From contig NZ_BAGA01000092.1 in NCBI RefSeq assembly GCF_000308595.1, forward strand, positions 1-64,000: DNA of 64,000 bases. The letters run 5' to 3'. Both the position numbers and the translations under genes were made by a program. Under the pieces are notes generated by a model that did not search any database, had not been told where the DNA came from, and saw only the letters and a program-made list of their open reading frames with translations. Below are positions 24,933-35,835 of this stretch, piece by piece; the first letter of the stretch is position 1, and the number at the start of each line of letters is the position of its first letter. This DNA comes from Nocardia higoensis NBRC 100133 (lineage in GTDB: Bacteria > Actinomycetota > Actinomycetes > Mycobacteriales > Mycobacteriaceae).

Positions 24933-26603
24933 TCAGAACTGATCCTGCTCGTAGTTCGAGCTGAGCAGTTCGTCGGTGTGGGTCGCACCGATGACCTCCG
25001 GTGTCGATTCGCCGAGCGGCCCGGTGAGATCGTCGTTGCCGATGAGGCTCTGGTACGGGTCGACGTTGCGCGAGTGTTCGCTGTCGTCGTTCTGGCGCTG
25101 GCCGGCGGCGCCGCCACCACCACCCATGTACGAGCCGCTGGCGCCCGCGGGGGCGGTCGAGGTGCCTGCGCCCGCGGGCATGCCGGTGGTGGGGACGCCG
25201 GTGACCGAGCCGACGCCGGGGAGGCTGGAGCCGGGTGAGCCCGAGCCGGGGGTGCCGGTGGTCGGGATGCCGGACAGCCCCGGGGAGCCGGAGCCACCGG
25301 AACCGCCGGGGCGGCCGAGGGATCCGAGCAGGCCGCTGCCGGGGGTACTCGCATTGGAGGTGTTCAGCGAGGACGGGGTCGTCGAGGTCGACAGGTTCGG
25401 GGTGCCCGCGGTGGGGTCGGCGCTCGCGGCCTGGGTGGTGAGGCTTTCGGCCTGGGACATCAGCGGTTCGCCGATGTTCTTCGCCGCCGCCTGGACGACT
25501 TCTTCGGCGGAGGGCATTCCACTGTCTCCGAGCAGCTGGCCGACGAGGCCGTTCAGTTCGGCGGTCTTCCCCGCCAGGTCGCCTCGGGTGGCGTTGACGA
25601 CCGTCATTGCCTGACCGAGATGTTCTGTCGCGCTGGCGATCAGGGTGGCCTGGCCGGGTGGGGTGAGGATGACCGGGGCCAGGGCGGTGGCCTGGGCGGC
25701 GAAGGTGCTGGCGATGCCGACGAGCTGAGCGTTGCCCTGTTGGACGACGGCGGCGGCGGCCTGGGTCAGTGCGGAGATGTCGAAGCCGCGCTGGCTCGTG
25801 TCTCGGCCCTGCGCGTTGGCTTCCTGACCGGCGACCTGCGCTTGGCGGGAGGCCTCGCCTTCCCAGACCTGTTCGACGGTGGCCATGCTGCCCTTGGCGA
25901 GTTGCATGGCGGTTTCGACCATCTGGGACGACTGGCTGAGGATCGCGGTGGGGTCGAGCGCGCCGAGGACGCCGGTACCGAAGCTCTGGAGCAGTTCGAG
26001 GATCGGCTGGAAGAGCACGTCCACACCGGGCAGGGCCGGAACCTGCAGCCCTTGCATGAGAGCACCCACCGGGTCGGCGGGCAGGGCGGGCAGCTGCGGC
26101 AGCTGGGTGGCCGCGGCCGCGGCGGCCTGGGTGGCCTGCGCGGCGGCGCTCTGCGCGGCGGCCCCGGCCTGGCCGAGTGCCTGTTGCACCGAATCCTGCG
26201 CCTGCTGCAGGGCGTGGCTGATGCCGGTGCTCTCCAGGAAGTTGTTCGCCTCGGTCCGGTATCCGCCGAGGATGTCCTGCGGGTCGGCCGGCTGACCACC
26301 GAGACCGGGCATACCGGCGGGCACCGTGCCCGTGGTTCCCGCATCGTCGGATTCCTTGCGCGCCGAGAAGAATTCCGGCGCTTCGATCGGCGGTAGGTCG
26401 ACGGGCAGCTGGGGCAACGGCAGGTCGATCAGAGCCTGATCGGCAGGAATGCTCACGGGCTCGGCGGGCAGTTCGGGCGCCACGGCGGGCGTCACGATCG
26501 GACCGGAACCCACGAGGGCGTGGCCGGTGTCGATCGCGGGGTGCGCCACAACGGGCTGGGCGGCGCCGATGATGCCGGTGTCGGTGACGTCGAGGGGCTT
26601 CAT
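24933..26603 (-). CDS. Large ESX-secreted protein candidate (WXG-type helical protein with Gly/Ser/Pro tail)
   Basis: A 556-aa protein. Residues 1-80 are Pro-rich. Residues ~115-395 are Ala/Gln-rich long helices with a WEG turn (VEQVWEGEASRQAQ), like the helix-turn-helix of WXG100, PPE and EspB proteins. Residues ~400-500 are Gly/Ser/Thr/Pro low complexity. The acidic terminus has PEVIGATHTDELLSSNYEQ. There is no signal peptide or membrane segment. It lies 7 bases behind the EspC-like gene, so the pair is co-transcribed, as EspB-like and EspC-like proteins are co-dependent in mycobacterial ESX-1. Confidence 0.65.
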   Translation of the reverse strand: MKPLDVTDTGIIGAAQPVVAHPAIDTGHALVGSGPIVTPAVAPELPAEPVSIPADQALIDLPLPQLPVDLPPIEAPEFFSARKESDDAGTTGTVPAGMPGLGGQPADPQDILGGYRTEANNFLESTGISHALQQAQDSVQQALGQAGAAAQSAAAQATQAAAAAATQLPQLPALPADPVGALMQGLQVPALPGVDVLFQPILELLQSFGTGVLGALDPTAILSQSSQMVETAMQLAKGSMATVEQVWEGEASRQAQVAGQEANAQGRDTSQRGFDISALTQAAAAVVQQGNAQLVGIASTFAAQATALAPVILTPPGQATLIASATEHLGQAMTVVNATRGDLAGKTAELNGLVGQLLGDSGMPSAEEVVQAAAKNIGEPLMSQAESLTTQAASADPTAGTPNLSTSTTPSSLNTSNASTPGSGLLGSLGRPGGSGGSGSPGLSGIPTTGTPGSGSPGSSLPGVGSVTGVPTTGMPAGAGTSTAPAGASGSYMGGGGGAAGQRQNDDSEHSRNVDPYQSLIGNDDLTGPLGESTPEVIGATHTDELLSSNYEQDQF

Positions 26604-26610
26604 CGTGACC

Positions 26611-26928
26611 TCAGATCTCGCTCGCCTGCGTGTTCAACTGCGCGGCGTTCTCGTCGTCGGTCTCCTCGAACAGCGAGGCGGCCGAGAACGCTTTCCAGGA
26701 CAGGTCGTTGTACTTGCCCGCGAGATCGTGGATGTCCCTGGCCTGCAATACCTGTGCGGCCGCGAAACTGGCCAGGTAGTCGGCGCCGATCAACCCGAAC
26801 ACCGGCGTGAGCGCCGAAACCTGGCCGATGAGATCCATATCCGCCGCGGCCGTGATCTGTCCGGCGATAGTGGCGTGCTCCGTGGCGAACTGCCGGACCG
26901 CCGTGGGATCGACCGAGACTTCACTCAT
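26611..26928 (-). CDS. EspC-like type VII secretion target (DUF2580)
   Basis: A 105-aa small helical protein: EVSVDPTAVRQFATEH, then HATIAGQITAAADMDLIGQ, then LASFAAAQVLQARDIHDLAGKYNDL, with an acidic tail. Length, start pattern (xVDPxxVRxFAxxH) and helical hairpin fit the EspC/type VII secretion target family. ATG at 26928 (MSEVSVDP) was chosen over an upstream ATG at 26970. It is the first gene of the leftward pair with the large substrate. Its promoter region is shared with the divergent SDR gene. Confidence 0.75.
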   Translation of the reverse strand: MSEVSVDPTAVRQFATEHATIAGQITAAADMDLIGQVSALTPVFGLIGADYLASFAAAQVLQARDIHDLAGKYNDLSWKAFSAASLFEETDDENAAQLNTQASEI

Positions 26929-27153
26929 CGAGTGGCCCCCCATCCGTCGTAATGTGCTGTGTCGCCGCATCGGACGGCTCGTGACGACTGGTGCGACCCG
27001 ACCGCTCCGAACGTTCCTGCTTGTCCCACCCCGAAGCGATCGCGCCGTCGCCGGCCGAAGCCGCTACGGTTCGGCTCAATATAGCCGATGGTTACGACAG
27101 GTTTCGAGTTCATCGAGCGCTTCGGCCCGCCCACCGCCGGTGGCGCACGAAAA

Positions 27154-27184
27154 TAGAACGTGTTGCAAATTAGAACAAGTTCTA
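27154..27184. promoter_or_regulatory. Tandem KstR-like operator boxes
   Basis: Two 14-base boxes fit TnnAACnnGTTnnA: TAGAACGTGTTGCA (27154-27167) and the fully palindromic TAGAACAAGTTCTA (27171-27184), 17 bases apart, just upstream of the SDR start at 27198. This consensus is the one recalled for KstR, the TetR-family repressor of steroid catabolism in mycolata. Another TetR-type regulator with a similar site cannot be excluded. Confidence 0.6.
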
Positions 27185-27197
27185 TATTCTCGGTGCC

Positions 27198-28208
27198 ATG
27201 AAGGTCGCAGTGACCGGCGCAGCCGGCTACCTAGGCACGAATCTGCTCCGACTGCTCACCGCTCGCGGACATGAGGTGATCGCCGTCGACCGCGCGCTTC
27301 CCGACCGCCCGAGGCCGGGCGTGACCTGGGTCGAGGGCGATGTGCTCGATCCGGCCTCGATGCGCGCGGCTCTCGCCGATGCCGAGGTGGTCTACCACCT
27401 CGTCGCGGTGATCACCCTGGCCGACCGCAACGACCTGGCCTGGCGGGTCAACACCGAGGGCGTTCGGGTGGTCGCCGAGGCGTCGCTCGCGGTCGGCGCA
27501 CGGCGCATGGTGCACGCCAGCTCGATCCACGCCTTCGACCAGTACAGCTGCGGCGGACACATCGACGAGACCTCGGTGCGGTCGACCGATCCCGGCCTGC
27601 CGGTCTACGACCGGTCGAAATGGGCCGGCGAGGTGGCTCTTCGCGAGGTGATCGACAAGGGCCTGGACGCGGTGTTGTGCAATCCCACCGGCGTGTTCGG
27701 CCCGGCCGATCACAGCGTGCCGCTCTCGCGCATCAACCGCTCGCTGCGCGACGCGGCCGCAGGCAGGCTGCCCGCGATGGTCGACGGCGGGTTCGATCTG
27801 GTCGACGTGCGCGATGTGGCCGAGGGCCTGATCCTGGCGGGCGAGAAGGGCCGCACGGGCGAGAACTACCTGCTCGGCGGCGCGATGATCTCGATGACGG
27901 ATGTCTGCACGCTCGCCGCCAACGAACGGGGCAAGCGCGGCCCACGCGTCACCATCTCCCCCAAGCTGGTCGGCGGGCTGATCCCGGTGCTGGAACCGAT
28001 CGGCAAGATGCTGGGCACCGACATCCTGTCCAAGGCCGCGCTCGGCGCACTGATCTCCGCGCCGACGGTCGATCACGGCAAGGCCGCCACCGAGCTCGGC
28101 TACCGGCCGCGGCCGACCGCCGAAACGGTGCGTGACCTGGTCGCCTTCTTCGACGATCCGACGAGCGTGGAGGCGGCCGACGCGCGGGCACCGCTTGACA
28201 CACCCTAG
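27198..28208 (+). CDS. NAD-dependent epimerase/dehydratase (extended SDR, steroid-dehydrogenase-like)
   Basis: A 336-aa extended short-chain dehydrogenase. It has the N-terminal nucleotide motif VTGAAGYLGTNLL, VYHLVAVITLADRN, and the active-site set HASSIHAF ... PVYDRSKWAGE (Tyr and Lys of YxxxK). NPTGVFGPADHS is the substrate-side motif, and DLVDVRDVAEGLILAGEKG is also present. The family includes 3-beta-hydroxysteroid dehydrogenases and dihydroflavonol-reductase-like enzymes. The KstR-like boxes upstream favour a steroid or isoprenoid substrate, but no other steroid gene is nearby. The stop codon lies inside the SOS box of the next gene. Confidence 0.82.
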   Translation: MKVAVTGAAGYLGTNLLRLLTARGHEVIAVDRALPDRPRPGVTWVEGDVLDPASMRAALADAEVVYHLVAVITLADRNDLAWRVNTEGVRVVAEASLAVGARRMVHASSIHAFDQYSCGGHIDETSVRSTDPGLPVYDRSKWAGEVALREVIDKGLDAVLCNPTGVFGPADHSVPLSRINRSLRDAAAGRLPAMVDGGFDLVDVRDVAEGLILAGEKGRTGENYLLGGAMISMTDVCTLAANERGKRGPRVTISPKLVGGLIPVLEPIGKMLGTDILSKAALGALISAPTVDHGKAATELGYRPRPTAETVRDLVAFFDDPTSVEAADARAPLDTP

Positions 28209-28221
28209 AACGCGTGTTCGA
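28206..28221. promoter_or_regulatory. LexA SOS box
   Basis: TAGAACGCGTGTTCGA matches the mycobacterial LexA consensus TCGAACnnnnGTTCGA at all defined positions except the second base. It begins at the stop codon of the SDR gene and ends 8 bases before the GTG of the radical SAM gene, so LexA binding would block its promoter. LexA control of the M. tuberculosis homologue Rv2578c is recalled, which supports the call. Confidence 0.72.
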
Positions 28222-28229
28222 CTGTCCCG

Positions 28230-29246
28230 GTGCGGTGGCAGAACCAGATACTGGACGCCGACGACGGCGCGCTGCCCGGCCTGAGCCGAGCAGAGTTCGT
28301 CCGCACCGTGAACACCCCCGAGTTCGAGGGCATCACCTTTCACGAAGTGTTGTGTAAGAGCGCGCTGAATCGGGTGCCCGAGGAGAGCGGCCTGCCGTTC
28401 CGCTGGACGGTCAACCCGATGCGTGGCTGCTCGCATGCCTGCCGCTACTGCTTCGCCCGGCCCACCCACGAGTATCTGGATCTGGACGCCGGCCGCGATT
28501 TCGACGCCGAGATCGTGGTGAAGACGAATGTGGCGGCGGTGCTGCGCCGGGAACTCGGCAAGCGCTCCTGGCATCGCGAGCCGGTCGCGCTGGGTACCAA
28601 CACCGATCCCTATCAGCGGGCCGAGGGCCGGTACCGCTTGATGCCCGGCATCATTCGCGCGCTGACCGATTCGGGCACGCCGTTCTCCATACTCACCAAG
28701 GGCACACTGCTGCGGCGGGACCTGCCGCTGCTGACCCTCGCCGCCCGTGAGGTGGATGTACGCTTGGCGGTGTCGATCGCCATTCTCGATTCCGAACTGC
28801 ACCAGCAGGTCGAGCCGGGAACGCCGTCGCCGCGTGCCCGCCTGGATCTGGTGCGCGCGTTGGCCGAGGCCGGATTCGCGGTGAATGTGATGGTCGCGCC
28901 GATCATTCCGTATCTGACCGACAGCAAGTCCCACCTCGACGAACTGTTCGGCGCGATCGCGGCGGCGGGCGCGGCCTCCGCGGTCATCATCCCGATGCAT
29001 CTGCGCGGCAGCACGCGCGGCTGGTTCCTCGGCTGGCTGGCGGAGGCCCATCCGGCGCTGCTGCGCCGTTACCGTCAGCTGTACGGGCGGGGCGCCTATG
29101 TCAGCCCGGAGTACGCGAGCTGGCTGCGGGAACGCACCACCCCCCTGCTCGAACAGCACGGCTTGATCAGACCGCCCGCCGAGCCCGCGGAGCCGGCGGC
29201 CGTCGCGCCGCACATCACCGACCCGCAGCTGGCGCTGTTCGCCTGA
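28230..29246 (+). CDS. Rv2578c family radical SAM protein
   Basis: A 338-aa radical S-adenosylmethionine enzyme. The CX3CX2C iron-sulphur motif is MRGCSHACRYCFARPTHEY. Downstream are VALGTNTDPYQRAEGRYRL, FSILTKGTLLRRDLPLL and VAPIIPYLTDSKSHLDELF. The family is related to spore photoproduct lyase-like and Rv2578c proteins, and a DNA-repair link is likely because of the SOS box. The GTG start (MRWQNQ) has no clear Shine-Dalgarno, so the transcript may be leaderless or nearly so. The C-terminus ends DPQLALFA. Confidence 0.88.
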   Translation: MRWQNQILDADDGALPGLSRAEFVRTVNTPEFEGITFHEVLCKSALNRVPEESGLPFRWTVNPMRGCSHACRYCFARPTHEYLDLDAGRDFDAEIVVKTNVAAVLRRELGKRSWHREPVALGTNTDPYQRAEGRYRLMPGIIRALTDSGTPFSILTKGTLLRRDLPLLTLAAREVDVRLAVSIAILDSELHQQVEPGTPSPRARLDLVRALAEAGFAVNVMVAPIIPYLTDSKSHLDELFGAIAAAGAASAVIIPMHLRGSTRGWFLGWLAEAHPALLRRYRQLYGRGAYVSPEYASWLRERTTPLLEQHGLIRPPAEPAEPAAVAPHITDPQLALFA

Positions 29247-29354
29247 GTCCGCCCCGCCGCGCCGACAGATCGCCGCGTAAGGGCCGTATTCCGGACGCGA
29301 AATCCACTTTGCCGCCCGGCACGGCCCCGTCGGAGTAGGTTGGCGAGAGGCACC

Positions 29355-29378
29355 TTCTCATGCGACTTCTCATGCGAC
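29355..29378. repeat. 12-base tandem repeat in the korA leader
   Basis: TTCTCATGCGAC occurs twice head to tail (29355-29366 and 29367-29378), 20-43 bases before the korA ATG. The second copy sits next to the GAGGAAG Shine-Dalgarno region. It may be a recent slippage duplication. Confidence 0.7.
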
Positions 29379-29397
29379 GAGGAAGTGAAGCAGGCAT

Positions 29398-31346
29398 ATG
29401 GATCCGCACGATATCGATCGCCGCCAGGATTCCGGATCCCGCACGGCGACCGCGAAATTGGAACAGGTCGTCATCCGCTTCGCCGGTGACTCCGGCGACG
29501 GCATGCAGCTGACCGGCGATCGTTTCACCCACGAGGCCGCCGCTTTCGGCAACGACCTGGCCACCCAGCCCAGCTTCCCCGCGGAGATCCGCGCGCCGCA
29601 GGGCACGCTGCCCGGCGTCTCGTCGTTCCAGATCCAGATCGCCGACTACGACGTGCTCACCGCCGGTGACCAGCCCGACGTGCTGGTCGCGATGAATCCG
29701 GCGGCGCTGAAGGCCAACCTGGACGATCTGCCTCGCGGCGGCACGGTCATCGTGAACACCGACGAGTTCACCAAGCGCACGCTGACGAAGGTCGGCTATA
29801 CCGCCGATCCGCTGACCGACGACACGCTGGCCGATTTCGTGGTGCACCAGGTGCCGATGACCTCGCTGACCCTCGCCGCCACCGAGCCCGCGGGCGTCGG
29901 CAAGAAGGACGGCCAGCGCGCGAAGAACATGTTCGCGCTCGGGCTGCTGTCGTGGATGTACGGCCGTCCGCTCGGCGGCACCGAGCGGTTCCTGCGCGAG
30001 AAGTTCGCGGCCGTGCCCGCGATCGCCGAGGCGAATCTGCTGGCGTTCCGAGCGGGCTGGAACTACGGCGAGACGACCGAGACGTTCGCGACCACCTACG
30101 AGATCGCGCCCGCGACCCTGCCGCCGGGCACCTACCGTCAGATCACCGGCAATACCGCCCTGGCCTACGGGCTGATCACCGCCGGGCAACTGTCCGGGCT
30201 GCCGGTGTTCCTCGGCACCTATCCGATCACCCCGGCCTCGGACATCCTGCACGAACTGAGCAAGCACAAGCACTTCGGCGTGACGACCTTCCAGGCCGAG
30301 GACGAGATCGCGGGCATCGGCGCCGCCCTCGGCGCCGCGCTCGGCGGCTCACTGGGGGTGACCAGCACATCCGGTCCCGGCCTGGCGCTGAAGAGCGAGA
30401 CGATCGGTCTGGCGGTGATGACGGAACTTCCGCTGCTGATCATCGACGTCCAGCGCGGCGGGCCGTCGACGGGCCTGCCGACCAAGACCGAACAGGCCGA
30501 TCTGTTGCAGGCGCTGCACGGGCGCAACGGCGAGTCCCCGGTGGCGGTGCTCGCCCCGCGCTCGCCCGCCGACTGCTTCGGCACCGCGGTGGAAGCGGCC
30601 AGGATCGCGCTCACCTACCGCACCCCGGTGCTGTTGCTCTCCGACGGCTCGATCGCCAACGGTTCGGAGCCCTGGTCCATCCCGGACGTGTCCGCGCTCG
30701 AGCCCATCGATCCCGCCTTCGAGCCGCATGCCGAGGATGACGCGCCCGCGTTCCAGCCCTATACCCGTGACCCGCAGACCCTGGCCAGGCCGCTGGCCGT
30801 GCCGGGAACGAAGGGGCGCGCGCATCGGATCGGCGGACTGGAGAAGGCTCACGGCAGTGGGGACATCTCCTACGATCCGGCCAATCACGAGCTGATGGTG
30901 CGATTGCGGCAGGCCAAGATCGACGGCATCGCGGTCCCGGACACGACCGTCGACGACCCGGACGGCCGCGCGGAGCTGCTGCTCATCGGCTGGGGCAGCT
31001 CCTACGGGCCGATCGGCGAGGCATGCAGGCGGGCGCGTCGCCGGGGCGTGCCGGTCGCCCAGGCGCATCTGCGCCATCTCAACCCGTTCCCCGCGACCCT
31101 GGGCGAGGTGCTGCGGCGTTATCGCACCGTGGTGGCGCCGGAGATGAACGGCGGCCAGCTCGCCATGTTGCTGCGCGCGAAATACCTCGTGGACGTCCGG
31201 CCGTGGACGAAGATCGCCGGCACCGCGTTCTCGGCGAGCGAGCTGGTCGGCGTCATCGACGCCGCGCTCGACGGTTCGCTCGCGGAGATGGAACAGGACA
31301 AGGCATGCACCGCCCGCGCGCGGGCCGGCTACCTCAGGAGTGACCG

Positions 31347-31350
<4 letters not shown>
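29398..31350 (+). CDS. korA: 2-oxoacid:ferredoxin oxidoreductase subunit alpha (fused gamma-alpha, KorA type)
   Basis: A 650-aa subunit combining the gamma domain (VVIRFAGDSGDGMQLTGDRF, residues ~20-220) and the pyrimidine-binding alpha domain (GNTALAYGLITAGQL, FLGTYPITPASDILHEL, TFQAEDEIAGIGAALGA, IIDVQRGGPSTGLPTKTEQADL). With KorB it decarboxylates 2-oxoglutarate to succinyl-CoA using ferredoxin, an oxygen-tolerant TCA-cycle branch in mycobacteria. ATG at 29398 follows GAGGAAG. The stop overlaps the korB start (GTGA). It is followed by korB and, on the other strand, mdh. Confidence 0.92.
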
Positions 31351-32429
<1,079 letters not shown>

Positions 32430-32453
32430 AACCCGGCACGAACCGGCTGCGAC

Positions 32454-33500
<1,047 letters not shown>

Positions 33501-33558
33501 CTAGCGATTCCCACCTCCCGCGAGCACGAGGTGGTGAGCTACGGAACAGGCCGCCGAA

Positions 33559-34206
33559 TCAGAGCAGTTCGGCGACCTCACGATCGGTCAGCACGATCGG
33601 CGAGACGTAATCCTTGGCGCGCGCCATCCGCGCGGCGCGGTACAGCGGCCGCTCCTCGAGCCCCGCGTCCCTGGCCTCCGCACGCAACTGCTGCACGAGC
33701 AGGTCCGACACCGCCACCGCGGTCGCCGAACTACCGGTGGCCAGCGCGTCGGCGAGCTTGCGCAGGCCGAGCAGGTGCAGCTCTCGCCCGCTGCCGGAAT
33801 CGCTGTACATGGCCAGCGGGATGATCTGGATCCGGCCCGCCCCGGTCAGGCGCAACGCGACGCGGCTCAACCGGCCCGGGTAGACGAGCAGTTCCACCCC
33901 GTCCGCCGAGGCCACCTCGATCCGCTGTTCGCCGACGAACCGGCGCGCGTGCACGGTGTTGCCGGTCAGCCAGATCCGGCGACGGCCCAGTGCCAGGGCC
34001 GAGCAGACGGTCGGCACGCCCACGACCAGTCCGACGGCCAGCGCGACCGGCCAGGAGGCGAAGATCGCAGCGATCAAGCCGGCGCCCACACCAACGCCGA
34101 CGGCCGCCAGCGCGAGCTTGCGCAGCATCGGCGTGTAGGTCTCCGGAGCCACCAGATCGAGCCCCACCGGCTGTTCGGTCACCGGCCGATCGGCGTTCGG
34201 GTCCAC
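33559..34206 (-). CDS. Membrane protein of unknown function
   Basis: A 215-aa protein. It has a short cytoplasmic N-terminus and two adjacent transmembrane helices (LALAAVGVGVGAGLIAAIFA and VALAVGLVVGVPTVCSALAL). The ~135-residue soluble domain begins RRRIWLTGNTVHARRFVGEQ, PH-domain-like in its strand pattern (VELLVYPGRLSRVALRLTG, RIQIIPLAMYSD). The C-terminus is helical with YVSPIVLTDREVAELL. GTG at 34206 has GAGGTG upstream. Function unknown. It may be transcribed from the 226-base gap after hisS. Confidence 0.7.
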   Translation of the reverse strand: MDPNADRPVTEQPVGLDLVAPETYTPMLRKLALAAVGVGVGAGLIAAIFASWPVALAVGLVVGVPTVCSALALGRRRIWLTGNTVHARRFVGEQRIEVASADGVELLVYPGRLSRVALRLTGAGRIQIIPLAMYSDSGSGRELHLLGLRKLADALATGSSATAVAVSDLLVQQLRAEARDAGLEERPLYRAARMARAKDYVSPIVLTDREVAELL

Positions 34207-34432
34207 TTGTCACCTCTTCGAGCACGCACCGCGACTTCGAGGTTTCACGACGTCGCGCACCCGGTGCACGGCATCCACGCTCGACCGGCACGGGCGGTCG
34301 CCGCACCGGGCGCGATCGTACCGGCCCATCCGAAGTGCGAAACAACGGTACCTCTGTTGTGTGGACCCGGTCCGGCGGTCCCACGGGCGAGGTGACTTTC
34401 GGCCCCCACCCGTTATCGGATCCGATCAGCGC

Positions 34433-35707
34433 TCAGGCTCCGGACAGCTCCGAGCGCAGCACCTCGACGAGATCCGGCAGTGCCACCTGTCGCTGGTCAC
34501 CGGTACTCATGTCCTTGACCACGACGGCGTCCTCGGCGAGTTCCCGCTCGCCGAGCACCAGGGTGAAGCGCGCGCCGGAGCGATCGGCGGCCTTCATGGC
34601 CCCCTTCACGCCACGGCCGCCGTAAGCCAGATCGACCCGGACGCCGGCCGCCCGCAACTGCGCGGCCAGCACCACCAAGCGCTGTTTGGCGGCATCGCCC
34701 ATCGGCACGCCGAAGACCTCGCAGCGCGCGGGATCGCCCGCGGACTTGCCTTCCGCCTGCAAGGCCAGCATGGTGCGGTCCACGCCGAGACCGAAGCCGA
34801 TCCCGGACAGCGGCTGCCCGCCGAGCTGGGCCATCAGCCCGTCATAACGTCCGCCGCCGCCGATACCCGACTGCGCGCCGAGACCGTCGTGCACGAATTC
34901 GAAGGTGGTCTTCGTGTAGTAGTCCAGACCGCGCACCATGCGCGGGTTCACCACGTAGGGCACGCCGAGCGCGTCGAGATAGCCGAGCACCTGCTCGAAG
35001 TGGGCCTTGGCCGACTCGGAGAGGTGGTCGATCATCAGCGGCGCGTCCGCGGTCATCTCGCGCACGTGCGGGCGCTTGTCGTCGAGCACGCGCAACGGGT
35101 TGAGTTCGGCGCGGCGGCGAGTCTCCTCGTCGAGCGGGAGCCCGAAGAGGAACTCCTGCAGCATCTCCCGGTACTGGGGGCGGCAGGTGTCGTCGCCCAG
35201 CGAGGTGAGTTCGAGGCGGAAGCCGGCCAGACCGAGCGAACGGAAGCCCGCGTCGGCCACGGCGATGACCTCGGCGTCCAGCGCGGGGTCGTCGATGCCG
35301 ATGGCCTCCACGCCCACTTGCTGCAACTGCCGGTAGCGCCCGGCCTGCGGTCGCTCGTAGCGGAAGAACGGGCCGGAGTAGGCCAGCTTCATCGGCAGCT
35401 GCCCGCGATCGAGACCGTGCTCGATGACCGCGCGCATGACCCCCGCGGTGCCCTCGGGGCGCAGTGTGACGCTGCGGTCGCCGCGATCGGCGAAGGTGTA
35501 CATCTCCTTGGAGACGACATCGGTGGACTCGCCGACGCCGCGGGCGAACAGCCCGGTGTCCTCGAAGATCGGCAGCTCGATATGCCCGTACCCGGCCAGT
35601 CGGGCGGCCCGCAGGAGACCGTCGCGCACGGCGACGAACTCGGCCGAGCCGGGTGGCACGTAGTCCGGTACCCCCTTCGGGGCGGAGAAGCTGCTGGTCT
35701 TGGTCAC
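34433..35707 (-). CDS. hisS: Histidyl-tRNA synthetase
   Basis: Class II synthetase of 424 aa. It has [12 protein letters not shown] near the start, [14 protein letters not shown] (motif 2 region), [20 protein letters not shown], the histidine-specific [15 protein letters not shown], and [14 protein letters not shown] with [11 protein letters not shown] (motif 3). The C-terminal anticodon domain has [22 protein letters not shown] at 35707 fits the family start; an ATG 13 codons earlier would add an atypical N-terminus. As in M. tuberculosis, the membrane-anchored cyclophilin gene lies close by on the other strand. Confidence 0.95.
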   Translation of the reverse strand: MTKTSSFSAPKGVPDYVPPGSAEFVAVRDGLLRAARLAGYGHIELPIFEDTGLFARGVGESTDVVSKEMYTFADRGDRSVTLRPEGTAGVMRAVIEHGLDRGQLPMKLAYSGPFFRYERPQAGRYRQLQQVGVEAIGIDDPALDAEVIAVADAGFRSLGLAGFRLELTSLGDDTCRPQYREMLQEFLFGLPLDEETRRRAELNPLRVLDDKRPHVREMTADAPLMIDHLSESAKAHFEQVLGYLDALGVPYVVNPRMVRGLDYYTKTTFEFVHDGLGAQSGIGGGGRYDGLMAQLGGQPLSGIGFGLGVDRTMLALQAEGKSAGDPARCEVFGVPMGDAAKQRLVVLAAQLRAAGVRVDLAYGGRGVKGAMKAADRSGARFTLVLGERELAEDAVVVKDMSTGDQRQVALPDLVEVLRSELSGA

Positions 35708-35835
35708 GATGTTCCAGTTTTCCCCACCGTGCCCCGACAAGTCCAACCGGTTACCCCGTTCCGGGGGTACGCGGAGAGGGAACGCACTAGCGTGAGGCGA
35801 AGAGACACATTTCCTCTCATCGTCTGGAGATTCGC

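Noticed and set aside
27171..27184. TAGAACAAGTTCTA as a LexA box
   Set aside because: The half-sites are separated by 2 bases, not 4, so it fits the KstR-type consensus rather than the SOS box.
27231..29213. 660-codon minus-strand frame opposite the SDR and radical SAM genes
   Set aside because: It spans two well-supported plus-strand genes and their intergenic SOS box, and shows no domain motif.
34415..34426. ATCGGATCCGAT palindrome just after hisS
   Set aside because: A short 12-base palindrome without loop or neighbouring site; not enough to call a terminator or operator. The rest of the 34207-34432 gap shows nothing convincing.
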